From the NCBI RefSeq assembly GCF_013141915.1, contig NZ_SROX01000003.1, positions 186,001 through 250,000 on the forward strand: DNA of 64,000 nt, written 5' to 3'. The notes below the pieces were generated by a model. The model was given only the letters and a program-made list of their open reading frames with translations, was not told where the DNA came from and did not search any database. Positions within the stretch are counted from its first letter, which is position 1; each line of letters starts with the position of its first letter. Positions 26,872 through 36,345 of this stretch are shown here, piece by piece. The DNA is from Cupriavidus necator (GTDB taxonomy: Bacteria > Pseudomonadota > Gammaproteobacteria > Burkholderiales > Burkholderiaceae). Both the position numbers and the translations under genes were made by a program.

Positions 26872-27836
26872 GCAACATTCGCGAACAAATGCTCGCCAAG
26901 ACGGCGAACATCCGCTCAACGGCGGACCGTAAGCCGGATGCCACTCGTCGAGCAAATCGGACTGAGACAGCGCCAGGTATGGCGGGCGCATTGGCTGCCG
27001 CGCAATTGAGGGTTCAAGAGTTAGAGGCGACGGGGTTGCCTTCGGAACTGCCGGTTGCGGATATTGTTCCCAACCCCTGGCAGCCGCGGCGCACCTTCAA
27101 TGAACTCAAGCTGACAGAGCTTGCTGAATCGATTCGCGAGGTTGGGTTACTGCAGCCTATCGTAGTACGTCGCGTTGAGCCAGGTTTCCAACTTGTGGCC
27201 GGTGAGCGCCGGTGGCGTGCACATAAGATGTTGGGGCTCGAGAACATCAAGGCTGTCGTCGTCGACTGCAGCGACGCGGACATGATTGTGTTGGCCTTGG
27301 TCGAAAACATCGGCCGAGACGACCTTTCCGACTACGAGATCGCCTTGTCTATTCAACGTTCGGAAAAGGAGTTCCCGAACCGTACACGACTTGCGGAGGC
27401 GGTAGGCTTGTCCAGGCGAGGGCTTTACAAGTTCATGGCTTTCTATGATTTGCCCGATTTCGTGAAGCATGACTTGGACCTGCAGCCAAGTCTTCTTGGG
27501 AGTAACGCCGCAGATGCACTGGCGTCTTGCCTGAAGAAACACGGAGAGGCGGGTGTGTCGGCAACTAGAGAACTATGGACCGATGTCGTCGGGGGCCATC
27601 TTGATCAGGGCAAGCTCGCCGCGGCCGTAACCGCATTGGCTACTAAAAAAGTGTCGGGCTCAGCGGCTCGCGAGCGCTCCATCGAAAAGTTCTTTGCTGG
27701 TCAGAACCACGCGGGCAGCATCACAAAGGATATAAAGAACTTTACAGTAAAAATCAAAACCGGAGTTCTATCCGACTCCCAGGAGACGCGGATTCGCCAG
27801 TTCATCAGCGAACTATTCAGTGGCACTCCAAATTGA
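26868..27836 (+). CDS. parB: ParB centromere-binding protein
   Basis: 322 residues. The ParB/Srx N-terminal domain spans about residues 58-150, with VPNPWQPRRTFNELKLTELA, GLLQPIVVRR and the box II motif GERRWRA. A helix-turn-helix follows (TRLAEAVGLSRRGLYKFMAF). The C-terminal dimerisation part ends ETRIRQFISELFSGTPN. The ATG overlaps the parA TGA. A terminator and candidate parS palindromes lie immediately downstream. Confidence 0.95.
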   Translation: MSNIREQMLAKTANIRSTADRKPDATRRANRTETAPGMAGALAAAQLRVQELEATGLPSELPVADIVPNPWQPRRTFNELKLTELAESIREVGLLQPIVVRRVEPGFQLVAGERRWRAHKMLGLENIKAVVVDCSDADMIVLALVENIGRDDLSDYEIALSIQRSEKEFPNRTRLAEAVGLSRRGLYKFMAFYDLPDFVKHDLDLQPSLLGSNAADALASCLKKHGEAGVSATRELWTDVVGGHLDQGKLAAAVTALATKKVSGSAARERSIEKFFAGQNHAGSITKDIKNFTVKIKTGVLSDSQETRIRQFISELFSGTPN

Positions 27837-27860
27837 TGCGCAGTTTAGTCACATCAGAAG

Positions 27861-27882
27861 CCCGCCAATGGCGGGTTTTTTT
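27861..27882 (+). terminator. Rho-independent terminator after parB
   Basis: CCCGCC (27861-27866), loop AAT, GGCGGG (27870-27875) and a T7 run. It ends the parAB transcript 25 bases after the parB stop. Confidence 0.9.
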
Positions 27883-27892
27883 ACGGCTTAAG

Positions 27893-28791
27893 TGTGCCTA
27901 AAAGGCCGACTCAGAGCGAGGGTGCCTACGGCCGCCAGAACTGTGCTTCTAGGCATAATCGGCGGTGGCGCGAGGTGTGCCTATTAGGCACAACTTGTAT
28001 CGCGTGACTTCAGTTGCTGAGATATTTCGTCACTTCGTCTGTGCCGCGTGCGCGCTCTGCCTGGACGTGGATGAAGTCGTCTGTTGGGAGCGTATATGAG
28101 GAGGCGCTGCAGGACGTCAATGGGCATCAGCTTTGCGGCTGGCTGCGTGGGAAAGGTGACAGACGAATGGAACCTACAAGCGCGCCGCGCCACACGCTTG
28201 CCGGGCAAGTCGGTACTCTGGTCGTCAACCCCGTTTGAACCTAACAAGTACTGTCCGGCGAAAAGCCGTTACCGGCCAGTGTGTTTGTCGTCTCAGTCGG
28301 GCTGAAATGCTTACCCGTGGGCCCATGGCGTGTCCGAAATCCCTACAGGGGATAGAAGCGCGAACGAACTCAATGATGAGTTGAAGTCGTAACCCGGCCG
28401 TCCCAACGCAACAGAATGGCGTCCACTACCGTGTTAGAGGAAAGGTATCTCTTTAAGTTACCCAATTCCCAGAGGACGGTGGGTCCGCCTGAGGTTGTGG
28501 CACGCGCAACCGTGGACGCGTCCCAGTCTGCTGACGGCGCCGCTAGAGCCGGGCCCACTCGCCCTCGACCGCAGCCTACCGTCGGTGTGTCTAATAGGCG
28601 CACTCCTGGCGCCGTTCGCTGAGCGCGCCTATTAGGCACAGTGAGGGCCCACCTTCCCATTGTTCGAATGACAAGGTCATCTGGAGGCCGAGACGAGCTC
28701 CGCTCCCGCAGCCTAACAATGGTGTATAGGCTAGTCATCCTGTGGTTATGCCCGTTGTGACGGCGCCAAGAACGTGTGCCTATTAGGCACA
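27893..28791. repeat. Cluster of 17-bp palindromes, candidate parS centromere
   Basis: TGTGCCTATTAGGCACA, a near-perfect palindrome, occurs at 27976-27992 and 28775-28791. Variants lie at 28624-28640 (CGCGCCTATTAGGCACA), 28586-28602 (TGTGTCTAATAGGCGCA) and, more degenerate, 27893-27909 (TGTGCCTAAAAGGCCGA). They fall only downstream of parB in otherwise non-coding DNA, where parS sites of type Ia systems are expected. ParB binding is inferred from position and symmetry. Confidence 0.75.
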
Positions 28792-29553
28792 CTCCGGAAC
28801 CTCCGTCCTCTTGTGCGCAAGCCGCACTGTGCGTAGCTATGCTTAGCGGCACACGACGTCGCAACCGGACAGACGGTGATTTTGCGTTTGTAAAAGTCTC
28901 GAAACACTACAATTTGGTGACCTTACAAGAAGCTACCCGCCGCGACCCACAATCTTGGTGTTCTTGCCGCAGTGAGAAAGGGCCACGAAGGCCGGATATA
29001 GAAGCATGAGGATGCTCCTCACTGCCATCGCAGATCTCGACGCCGGAACAGACAACCGCGCGGTCGGCGGGCTTGTCGGCTGAGGGCGGCCTCGCTGCAA
29101 CTTTGGCCACGGTGCAGGGCCAAGACGCCGGACAGGCTACGCGCCCAATGCTAAAGGAGCTCACACGCCTCGCCAGTCATCGCATTCGACTCTGGTGCGA
29201 AAACTCGGCCGTTGCCGGTTTGGCGCCATGCGCGCTAGGTCGGATGGGCCGGTGCCAAGTATCCCGTCGCTTATGAAGCCGTGGGCCTCTGCTGAATCCC
29301 ACCTGTCGGATGACGGACATTTGTCTTAGTGGGGAGGAAGTGTGCTGCAGCTGGGGCACGTTCCCAATGAGATCATTCTGGTGAACCGCGGCGCAGTAGC
29401 CGGCTGGTACCCCGCTGGCCTCTAGCTTGATTACCGGCTCGTGTAACAACTAGAGCGTTTTGGTCAGCCCGACCCTACGCGGGTTGGCTCGTCCCTGTTG
29501 ACGCTATGGCAGCGATCATCCTGTTCGCTTGGGATTGCACTCTTCCCTTGTTG

Positions 29554-30382
29554 TCACGTATGGCTCTCAAAAAGCTTGGCGATTTCATGTAAGGTGCGCT
29601 TTCTCTCCGAGGGCACATACAGCGAAGTCGTTTGCAATGAGGCATGGTCCAGCAGCCTTTGAAGGACATCTGTCGGGACATCATTGGCTACCGCATGGGT
29701 GGCGAGGAAGGTGTTCCGCAATGGATGGGGCGTAGCAGCTGCCGCTCCACCTGATGAAGAAGTAACGTCGTATCCCCTGCGATGCGCTGCAACGCCCGTT
29801 GACAGCATTCGGTAGAGCCCATCCGGGGAAAACCATGGCCCCGTCAGTGCTGGTATCTCCGCGCTTAGCTTAATGTGGATTGACTGTGCTGCGGGCGTAG
29901 AAGGCATTCACCACAGGGGAGAGCAGGGAGAGCTCCTGGTCTCCCGGATTCTCAAAATAACGTACGCCATCAACCCAACCCGCTCGCAATGCGTCAATGA
30001 CGCGCGTGGGCAGGCGCACCGTGCGCCATTTGCTTCGCTTGCCGAGGAGTGCCCTGCCATAGCCAAGGATACCGTCTCGCCTCGCGAGGGCTTCCCACGA
30101 CTCTCCAGACAACGCCTTGTCGACTGCAAAGGGGATCTCGCGCCGTGCTGCAACTGGCTCTTTCGCTGTCAGCCAGGGGTTGCCGCCCCAAATAGCGCAC
30201 GCCGGCCAACCAGAAACAAATCCGCGCGCACCGCATAGCGCTGGGATTCCCCCTTTAGCGGTCCGGCGAACGGGCGTCAGCACGCTGCAGTTAGCGAAGT
30301 CTTGGGGCCGATCCAGAGCGCATCCGGCTGCGCTAGGAAATTCTTGTAGCGATCGCAATCGTCGGCGCCCACGTAACCCCAT
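29554..30382 (-). pseudogene. Tyrosine recombinase remnant A, frameshifted
   Basis: Two overlapping minus-strand frames together resemble an XerC/D-type integrase. The upstream part (29870-30382) has GKRSKWRTVRLPTRVIDALR, the beta-hairpin segment before the active site. The downstream part (29554-29907) carries the catalytic C-terminus: HPLRNTFLATHAV (the HxxR box), LLDHASLQTTSLY with the nucleophilic Tyr. The parts are in different frames and the N-terminus is not recognisable, so the gene is broken although the active-site residues of the C-terminal part are intact. Confidence 0.65.
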
Positions 30383-30445
30383 TGATATATTCTCGCCCCG
30401 CTGGAAATGAGAATGGCTGGATCCGTCGGCGACGACCTGTGAGGT

Positions 30446-30820
30446 TCACGACCGCTCGCGATGCTTTGTAAGTTGCGCTTCCTCTCCCCAGCGGACAGGC
30501 AGCGAACTCGTCTGCAGCGATGCCTGGCCAAGCAGCCTTTGGACGACGTCGGGCGGGATATCGTTGGCCACTGCCTGAATGGCGAAGGTGGGTCGCAGCG
30601 CATTGGGTGCGGCCCTGCGCAGCAAACGGCGCTCGGCCTCGTCAAGCGGCAGGGTACTGTCTACCGCGAGGCGAAGCAGCGTCGTTGTCAGCATCCGATA
30701 GAGTCCGTCCGGCAAGAACCCCTGGCCATGCCGCTGGCATCGGCAGCCTTCCAAGTGCCAAGTAATCGGCCGAACGCATGGCATGCCAACGCAGGTGGTG
30801 GAACCGGGCAGGGGATGCAC
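30446..30820 (-). pseudogene. Tyrosine recombinase remnant B, catalytic residues lost
   Basis: The C-terminal fragment is parallel to remnant A: DGLYRMLTTTLLRL matches DGLYRMLSTGVAAH, and VANDIPPDVVQRLLGQASLQ matches VANDVPTDVLQRLLDHASLQ. The HPLR box reads NALR and the Tyr position reads LPV, so it could not be an active recombinase. Remnant A and B look like tandem duplicates that decayed separately. Confidence 0.6.
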
Positions 30821-31247
30821 GCGCGGCTATTCCCCTATAGCAGCTTTGATGTAGTGCCAGATTCGTACTAGCTGACGGTCGAACCGATCGCCGCACACGC
30901 AGCCCCGCCGCACGTTCGGAGGATGGGCCGCAGCACCCCTCCTGCCAGTGAAAAGCTGCCGGGGGGGCATGGCGGACTAGGATGCAGCAAGCGACCGGTT
31001 GGCGCCTCCCTACATTAGGCCGGTCAGGCCGGCAATGCCGCGTAACCCATACAAAGTGTACACTCACTTTCCAAAATTCGGATAATGATAAGCCAAGTGA
31101 CAAGGCAGGCCGAGGTCTACGAGCACTCCAGTCGGGATTGTCGGCCAGTAGACTTCTGTGAGCTGCTTGTGTTGTATGGACCCGCGGTGGGGGGAGGGAT
31201 TTCGCCTCCGGCGCTTCGGTTGGCCTTGGCATCCAGGCGCTAGCAGC
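30821..31247. other. Gap without recognisable gene
   Basis: About 430 bases between the recombinase remnant and the integrase-like gene. No open frame here resembles a protein family, and no repeat or promoter stands out. Confidence 0.5.
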
Positions 31248-32801
31248 TCAGGCCCGGCTGGCGCGCGTGCGAAGCTGGCCGGGCGTGAACCCTTCCGATG
31301 GGACCCCGCGCTGCTCGCTGAAGCGCCGCCACAGACTACGCAGCAATTGATCCAGGCCGGTGGCCGAGTACCCGCCCGCCACGCCCGCAAGCCGCTTGTT
31401 GCGCCCGCGCGCGGTGGCAGGCTGTATCGTGGGCGCCAACAGGGCTGCCTGCGCCGGCGGCATCATGCTTGGCCAGCCACGATCGACCCAATGCGCCTGC
31501 AAGGCCTGTCGGACGGCCGTGTCAAGGGCCACCAGCTGCTGCCGCGCACCCGGGCGTCGCAGGAAGGTGCCCTCGGCACTCGACTGCAGACTGGCGCAGC
31601 GCAGTGCGGCCAGCTCGCTCAGTGGCAAGCCTGCGTCGCGCATCAGATGTATGGCAGCCAGCGCAGCCCGATGCCTCGGGCCCTGGCGCGCCTCCCCCAG
31701 CCAGACCAGGAACGCCTCCGCGTCGGGTTGGACGGACGGCGCGCGCAGCGCCGTGGGCGCAGCGGCGGCGGCTTGCCTTGGGATGAGCGGGGTGCCCGCC
31801 AGATGCCCGGCCTTGACCATTGCGCGTAGCAGCGCCCGAACCACCCGTAACGCGGCCGCCACCGAACTGGTCCCCAGTGGGCCTTCGAACGGCCGCCAGT
31901 GCATCCTGTCGCGCGCCCCGCTCGGGCCGCACCAGAACGCCGCCGGCTGAGGGTCCGCTAAAAATTCCGCATACGCCTCCAGATCGCAGGCCTCCAACGC
32001 CTGAAGCCCCTTCTTGCGCGCTGCATTCCACAACAGCAGCCTCTCGGCCTCGCGCCGGTAGCTGTTGCGGGTATGTGGCGCACGATCCTGTAGCCAGCCG
32101 CGTACGAACGCCAGATCGGCGGCAAGCCCCGGCCCTGTCGCGGTATTTGAGGCTGGCACCAGCATGTGCTCGAGTGGCACGGGATATGGCATACCGGGGG
32201 CCAAGGCCAAGGGCACCAGCGCGTCGCGGTGGGCGTGGGCGGCAGGCGGCAGCACATAGGCCTTGACCGCCGCGGCGCCCATGGCCGAGCGCTGGCGCAC
32301 CAGCCAGTGCGTGATGACCTCGGCCGACTGCGCGCCAATGCGTGGCACGGCACGCCACCAGCTGCTGCCGCGCCGATTTGCCAAGGACGTCAGGTCCTCG
32401 ATCCGCCGGATCTCGGCGGCCATCAGTCGGCGTGCCAGGCTCGGCTTGAACCAGAGCGACACCTCGTGCTGGGGCTGGGGGTAGCCTTGTCCAAGCTGCT
32501 CAAGCGCCGACACGGCGTCTACCCGCCGCGACATGCCCACCCCTGAACGCGCGCGCAGCGCCTCGAACATGCCGGCAATCTCGGGCCGGCCATGCTGCAA
32601 GGCGAACTGCACCAGCCGGTCGCGCAAGGCCAGGATCCGCTGGATCGCCTGGGCCTCGCTCAGGTGCTCGTCCTCATCCGGGTCCAGCAAGTAGCGGTTG
32701 GCGATGTCCACCGGCCGCATGCCCTGCGCATAGGCACGGACCACGGCAAACTCGGTGCGGGTGAGCTTGGTGACGGCGTTGAGGCTGGGATCCAGAACCA
32801 T
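31248..32801 (-). CDS. Integrase-like protein lacking the catalytic C-terminus
   Basis: 517 residues. N-terminal region (LTRTEFAVVRAYAQGMRPVD) and a SAM-like middle part (FVRGWLQDRAPHTRNSYRRE) that looks like the core-binding domain of phage integrases, followed by part of the catalytic domain (LIHLMRDAGLPLSELAALRC-like segment, here AIHLMRDAGLPLSELAALR). It ends FTPGQLRTRASRA where active enzymes continue with the HxxR box and the Tyr. It is thus either truncated at its 3' end or a non-catalytic family member. The N-terminus is intact with ATG 32801. It lies next to other recombinase remnants near the partition locus. Confidence 0.6.
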   Translation of the reverse strand: MVLDPSLNAVTKLTRTEFAVVRAYAQGMRPVDIANRYLLDPDEDEHLSEAQAIQRILALRDRLVQFALQHGRPEIAGMFEALRARSGVGMSRRVDAVSALEQLGQGYPQPQHEVSLWFKPSLARRLMAAEIRRIEDLTSLANRRGSSWWRAVPRIGAQSAEVITHWLVRQRSAMGAAAVKAYVLPPAAHAHRDALVPLALAPGMPYPVPLEHMLVPASNTATGPGLAADLAFVRGWLQDRAPHTRNSYRREAERLLLWNAARKKGLQALEACDLEAYAEFLADPQPAAFWCGPSGARDRMHWRPFEGPLGTSSVAAALRVVRALLRAMVKAGHLAGTPLIPRQAAAAAPTALRAPSVQPDAEAFLVWLGEARQGPRHRAALAAIHLMRDAGLPLSELAALRCASLQSSAEGTFLRRPGARQQLVALDTAVRQALQAHWVDRGWPSMMPPAQAALLAPTIQPATARGRNKRLAGVAGGYSATGLDQLLRSLWRRFSEQRGVPSEGFTPGQLRTRASRA

Positions 32802-33233
32802 GGAGGCAGCGGTAAGTGCTTGAACTATAACAATATTCAGCAGGAGCCATCCGGAGCCGGGCCGAAATGCTGACTAAAGCGCAATGTAAATTATTTTTGT
32901 GCCGGCGGCTAGGCCTCACCCAGGACTGTACGCCACGCCCATGACCGTGCCGTGCGAATGTCCCGAGGGCAGGGCGGCCACCGCTCCGGGCCAGATCGCT
33001 TACGCCTCTGCCGTCAAAACGATGTGGTCGCCTGCGGACGCGACGCCGCGCCAGATCCCGGCCTCGGGCGCTACGACAGAAGGGGAACTAGCGCCGGTTT
33101 CTGACAGCATCAATCGCCCGTCGTACGCCGCCGGGCAAGCTGTGGGTGCGGTTCGAGGTAGAACGTCTATACGCGTTGAAACTTCTAGTGGTTTTGTTTA
33201 GACTTGTATCAACGTTCTTGGAAGGCTTTGATC
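32802..33233. other. Intergenic region ahead of the toxin-antitoxin pair
   Basis: About 430 bases. The last 100 bases, before the antitoxin start, become AT-richer (TTTTGTTTAGACTTGTATC, about 33190-33208) and have CGTTGA/TCAACG ends (33173-33178 and 33208-33213) that could frame an antitoxin operator. Nothing else is recognisable. Confidence 0.4.
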
Positions 33234-33488
33234 ATGCGAAAAAGTGCAACTCTGACGATCCAAAAGTGGGGGAACAGCTTGGCCGTCCGGATTCCGACCG
33301 CAGTGGCCCGCTCGGCCCATTTCGCTGAGGGTCAGGAAGTCGAGGTCTCGGTCGAAGAGATTGGTGTCACGGTACGGCCCGTTGGACGTCGTGCCCTCAC
33401 GCTCGCGGAGAAGTTGGCTCTGTTTGATCCTATCAAGCATGGGGGTGAAGCCATGGCCACGCAGCGTGTCGGCGCGGAGGCTATCTGA
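33234..33488 (+). CDS. pemI: PemI/MazE-type antitoxin
   Basis: 84 residues. An AbrB/MazE swapped-hairpin N-terminus (LTIQKWGNSLAVRIP) is followed by FAEGQEVEVSVEEIGVTVRP and a C-terminal toxin-binding tail (LTLAEKLALFDPIKHGGEAM). It neutralises the toxin and usually represses the operon. The ATG at 33234 is used because the MazE fold starts there. The TGA overlaps the toxin start (TGATG). Confidence 0.92.
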   Translation: MRKSATLTIQKWGNSLAVRIPTAVARSAHFAEGQEVEVSVEEIGVTVRPVGRRALTLAEKLALFDPIKHGGEAMATQRVGAEAI

Positions 33489-33850
33489 TGGCGGGCAAGG
33501 TATGGGCACCTGAGCGACGCGACATCATTTGGATCGACTGCAATCCGCAAGCCGGCCGTGAGATGAAGGATATGCATCCGATGCTTGTGCTTTCTCCGCG
33601 GCCGTTCAATGAGCGGACCAGTATCGTGATTGGCTTGCCGATGACCACGGCGGCCTACAACGACACCAATCCGTTTGCGATCAGGTTTCAGGGACCGAAG
33701 GGGAAGGACAGCTACGTTCTGGCCCATCAGCCCAAGTCATTTGACTGGCGAGCCCGCAACGCAAAGGCCCACCCCTGGAAGCAGGCGCCTTTGGAGGTCT
33801 TTGCTGCCGCCTGCGAGCAATTGAATCAGATCATTGCGATCGCAGAGTGA
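33488..33850 (+). CDS. pemK: PemK/MazF-type endoribonuclease toxin
   Basis: 120 residues with the MazF fold: RRDIIWIDCNPQAGREMKD (beta1-beta2 with the conserved Arg/Glu), HPMLVLSPRPFNERTSIVIG, LPMTTAAYN, and the C-terminal KSFDWRARNAK. Length matches MazF/PemK. The family cleaves mRNA at specific short sequences when freed from antitoxin. As the pair sits beside the partition region, a plasmid-addiction role is likely. Confidence 0.92.
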   Translation: MAGKVWAPERRDIIWIDCNPQAGREMKDMHPMLVLSPRPFNERTSIVIGLPMTTAAYNDTNPFAIRFQGPKGKDSYVLAHQPKSFDWRARNAKAHPWKQAPLEVFAAACEQLNQIIAIAE

Positions 33851-34093
33851 CCTCAAAGGGATTTGCCGACTGCCACGGTGTGAGTGTGGATGGTCACGTG
33901 ACCTCCGCGCCCGGACTGGGGGCAACAGAAGATCCATGATTTTCCCGACCACCGAACAAATTCAAGCCTGATAATACGCGCGGTGCCGCCCCAAGCTTGG
34001 CAGAAGTCATCGGTTGCCACAGCGCCGCCTTGCCAACTGCCCGGATTGCGCCTGTAATGGCTGCGTGGCAGGCACAGGCAGTCGGGAGGCGAG

Positions 34094-34200
34094 ATGCGCT
34101 GCACGAATTGCCAGTTCGAAAACCCCGCGGGAGCCAGGTTCTGCGAGGAGTGTGGGCAACGGCTTGCGCAGATCTGCCCGCAATGCGGCAGCGCATCCAG
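34094..34200 (+). pseudogene. Zinc-ribbon N-terminal fragment
   Basis: About 35 residues with two CxxC knuckles (MRCTNCQFENPAGARFCEEC, then ICPQCGS). This is the N-terminal double zinc-ribbon seen at the start of many adenylate-cyclase/ATPase fusion proteins. After CGSASS the frame loses resemblance to anything, so this looks like a cut-off 5' end abutting the transposon remnant. Confidence 0.5.
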
Positions 34201-34239
34201 CCCCACCGCGAGCGTGCGGCGCGTTGTTGGCGGACACGG

Positions 34240-34782
34240 CGGCGCTATTCCTCATTGCTCTTCGAGCTGGGCGCTCCCTTCAACGCCGCGGCAAGGCTAT
34301 CAGCACTCGAGAAACTGAGTCGCGAACTGCTTCGAAAAGTTTCGGCGCGCATGCTGATCGTTGACGAGGTTCATCACTTGTTGGCAGGCTATCGGGAGCA
34401 GCGTGCATCCCTGAATCTGCTGAAGTTCCTCGCCAATGACTTGAAAATCGCGGTTGTCCTCGTTGGCACTCAAGACGCCGTCTTGGCGCTCCAAACGGAT
34501 CCTCAGATGGTCAGTCGATTCGCCCGTTTCGAGGTGCCGAGATGGCAGGAGACGGAGGCATTTCGTTCTCTTCTCGCAGCCTTCGAGATGATTTTGCCGC
34601 TTCGACGTCCGTCGAATCTCGCACGGCGAGAGATCGTACATGCCATTCTGACTGCAAGTGGAGGGCTAACCGGGGAAGTGTCGCGTGTCTTGACTGTTTC
34701 CGCAGAACTCGCGATCCGGGATGGGAAGGAGGCCATCGACCTGGGTCACATAGAGAATGCAGCGCGAACCCTGCTCTCCTGA
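34240..34782 (+). pseudogene. tniB fragment (transposition AAA+ ATPase), 5' truncated
   Basis: About 180 residues resembling the C-terminal two thirds of TniB: RMLIVDEVHHLLAG (Walker B), RASLNLLKFLANDLKIAVVL, VGTQDAVLALQTDPQMVSRF, LLAAFEMILPLRRPS, GEVSRVLTVSAELAIRDG. Walker A and everything upstream are absent. TniB is the ATP-dependent target-selection protein of Tn402/Tn5053-type transposons. Followed by a tniQ fragment in the correct order. Confidence 0.75.
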
Positions 34783-35170
34783 GGGTGTCAGGCCTTGGCC
34801 CGTTGCTCCGCGTCCATTCGATGACGAAGCGTTTGGCGGTTGGCTCGGTCGCCTGGCCGCAAGGTATCAGATCAGTGTTGACCAGTTGTGGCAGATTGGC
34901 GACCTTGGTGCGTTTCCGGCGTTGACCAATTCTGGCTGGCTGCTATTTCCCCCGATGGACGAGCAGGCACTGTGCCGCCTTGCGATGCTGACTCATATTG
35001 GTATGCCAAGGCTCGAGGCACTTCAAACACCTATGGCGTGGGTGTCAGACCGAGATCAGCTCCCATACTGCTTCGACTGCCTGGTTCTGAATCCCGTCGA
35101 CGCAGCTGTGGCAGCCTCAACTCAAACCAACTGGCCTCCTCGAAAGCCGGGGCGATTCAGGCCGACACGC
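34757..35170 (+). pseudogene. tniQ fragment, 3' truncated
   Basis: The N-terminal part of a TniQ-family protein: PWPVAPRPFDDEAFGGWLGR and the zinc-site region PYCFDCLVLNP. Resemblance ends around 35170 and the frame then runs antisense into the hydroxylase gene, so the rest was lost. It overlaps the tniB fragment end by 26 bases, the native arrangement. tniA and resolvase are not present. Confidence 0.65.
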
Positions 35171-35199
35171 GCGGTGGAGCCTGCATGCCCCCATGCCCT

Positions 35200-36345
35200 T
35201 CATGTCGCCTGTTTGGAAGCACAATCCATTTCTGCCGCGGGAAGAACGCTCTCGGAGACGCTGCGCAGCTTGTGAAGCAAGGCAACAGAGTCGCGCTCGA
35301 TTCGCTTACGCAAAACCAGCCGATCAGCCATGCGGGCCACCACACTGGAAAACCGATACTCCAGCGTCCGCACGAAGCGCGTGCCAGTGGCTGTGCCGAT
35401 GCACTCATACGTGACGAACATCTCAAGACCCCGGTTGCCACGGGCCCGGGTTCGCCAGAGCCGATCCGGAAGACTTTCCACGACTTCCCACTGCAACTTG
35501 CCTGCACGGCCGCCGACGTACGCAAAGTGGCTCCCAACCGGCAGCGACCCTCCCTGCCCGGTGACCGCTACGTGGTAAGGATGCCACTCATGCCAACGAA
35601 GCGGAGTACTCACGTAGGCCAGTACCTGGCTTGGCGTCCGGGCGATATCAATGGAATGCTGCATCTTGACGGTGGGGACCAGGCTCTCGCTTGCTTCTTC
35701 GGGCTCCCAATGAAGGGTTCCATAGATCCAGTCCCACAGTGGAAACACTACGGCGAAGTTCTTGGTCTGCATCAGGTCACGGCGGTGATGCAATTCATGC
35801 AACCGCCGCATGTGGCGAATCCACGGCAGGCGACAGATCGGATTCTGCGGCGGGAGGTGCTCGCAGGCATGAAAGATCTCGTAGCTGAGATAACCGCCCA
35901 GTAGCGTGGCGGCAAACAGCGCAGCGACGTTCGCATTGACCAGGCCGATGATCGACCAAGCGAGCAGCGCGCCAATGCTGTAGACAACGATCAGCCATGC
36001 CGGGAACAGAATCACCCGCCAGTCCTTGGCGAACTCGTAGCGCATCTGGTCATCTGCGAAAAAACTATGATGGTCGCCCGTGTGGCGCTGGTAGAACGCC
36101 TTCGCGAATCGCTTCTTGTTGTGCCCGAGACCCTTATGGGTGCGGTACTCGCCCCTGCTGTAGAAAATTAAGGTCGCCGGCACAGTTAGCCACTCCACCG
36201 CGCTGACGTGGTCCAACTTGTTCAGCAAGAAGAGGATCAAGGTCACGCCGAAAACAAGAACGAAGCCAGCATGCAGCCAGGGGTTGTAGTAAGGCGAAAT
36301 GTTCGCCCGGTATTTCTTCCGGAAGGTTTGGGTATCAAAAGACAT
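35200..36345 (-). CDS. Fatty-acid-hydroxylase-type membrane oxygenase fused to SRPBCC domain
   Basis: 381 residues. The N-terminal half has four hydrophobic segments (FVLVFGVTLILFLLNKL; VILFPAWLIVVYSIGALLAW; LFAATLLGGYLSYEIF) and the diiron histidine boxes of the sterol desaturase/fatty acid hydroxylase superfamily: HKGLGH, RHTGDHH, HACEH and HELHHRRD. Residues about 225-365 form a SRPBCC/START-like domain (MQHSIDIARTPSQVLAYVST, FAYVGGRAGKLQWEVVESLP) of the kind that binds hydrophobic ligands. Such a fusion is uncommon. It is transcribed divergently from a LysR gene, likely its regulator. The substrate is unknown. Confidence 0.8.
   Translation of the reverse strand: MSFDTQTFRKKYRANISPYYNPWLHAGFVLVFGVTLILFLLNKLDHVSAVEWLTVPATLIFYSRGEYRTHKGLGHNKKRFAKAFYQRHTGDHHSFFADDQMRYEFAKDWRVILFPAWLIVVYSIGALLAWSIIGLVNANVAALFAATLLGGYLSYEIFHACEHLPPQNPICRLPWIRHMRRLHELHHRRDLMQTKNFAVVFPLWDWIYGTLHWEPEEASESLVPTVKMQHSIDIARTPSQVLAYVSTPLRWHEWHPYHVAVTGQGGSLPVGSHFAYVGGRAGKLQWEVVESLPDRLWRTRARGNRGLEMFVTYECIGTATGTRFVRTLEYRFSSVVARMADRLVLRKRIERDSVALLHKLRSVSESVLPAAEMDCASKQAT

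Larger units (their letters stand above)
27837..29553. other. Non-coding region downstream of parB
   Basis: About 1.7 kb with the terminator and palindromes described separately. Short open frames exist on both strands but none has family-like sequence, a convincing ribosome site or consistent codon use, so I annotate no gene. Confidence 0.6.

Noticed and set aside
31820..32266. Plus-strand frame within the integrase-like gene
   Set aside because: Pro/Arg-rich shadow frame opposite a protein with integrase-like segments.
33997..34239. N-terminal part of the open frame leading into tniB
   Set aside because: No similarity to TniB before about 34240, and it overlaps the zinc-ribbon fragment in a different frame.
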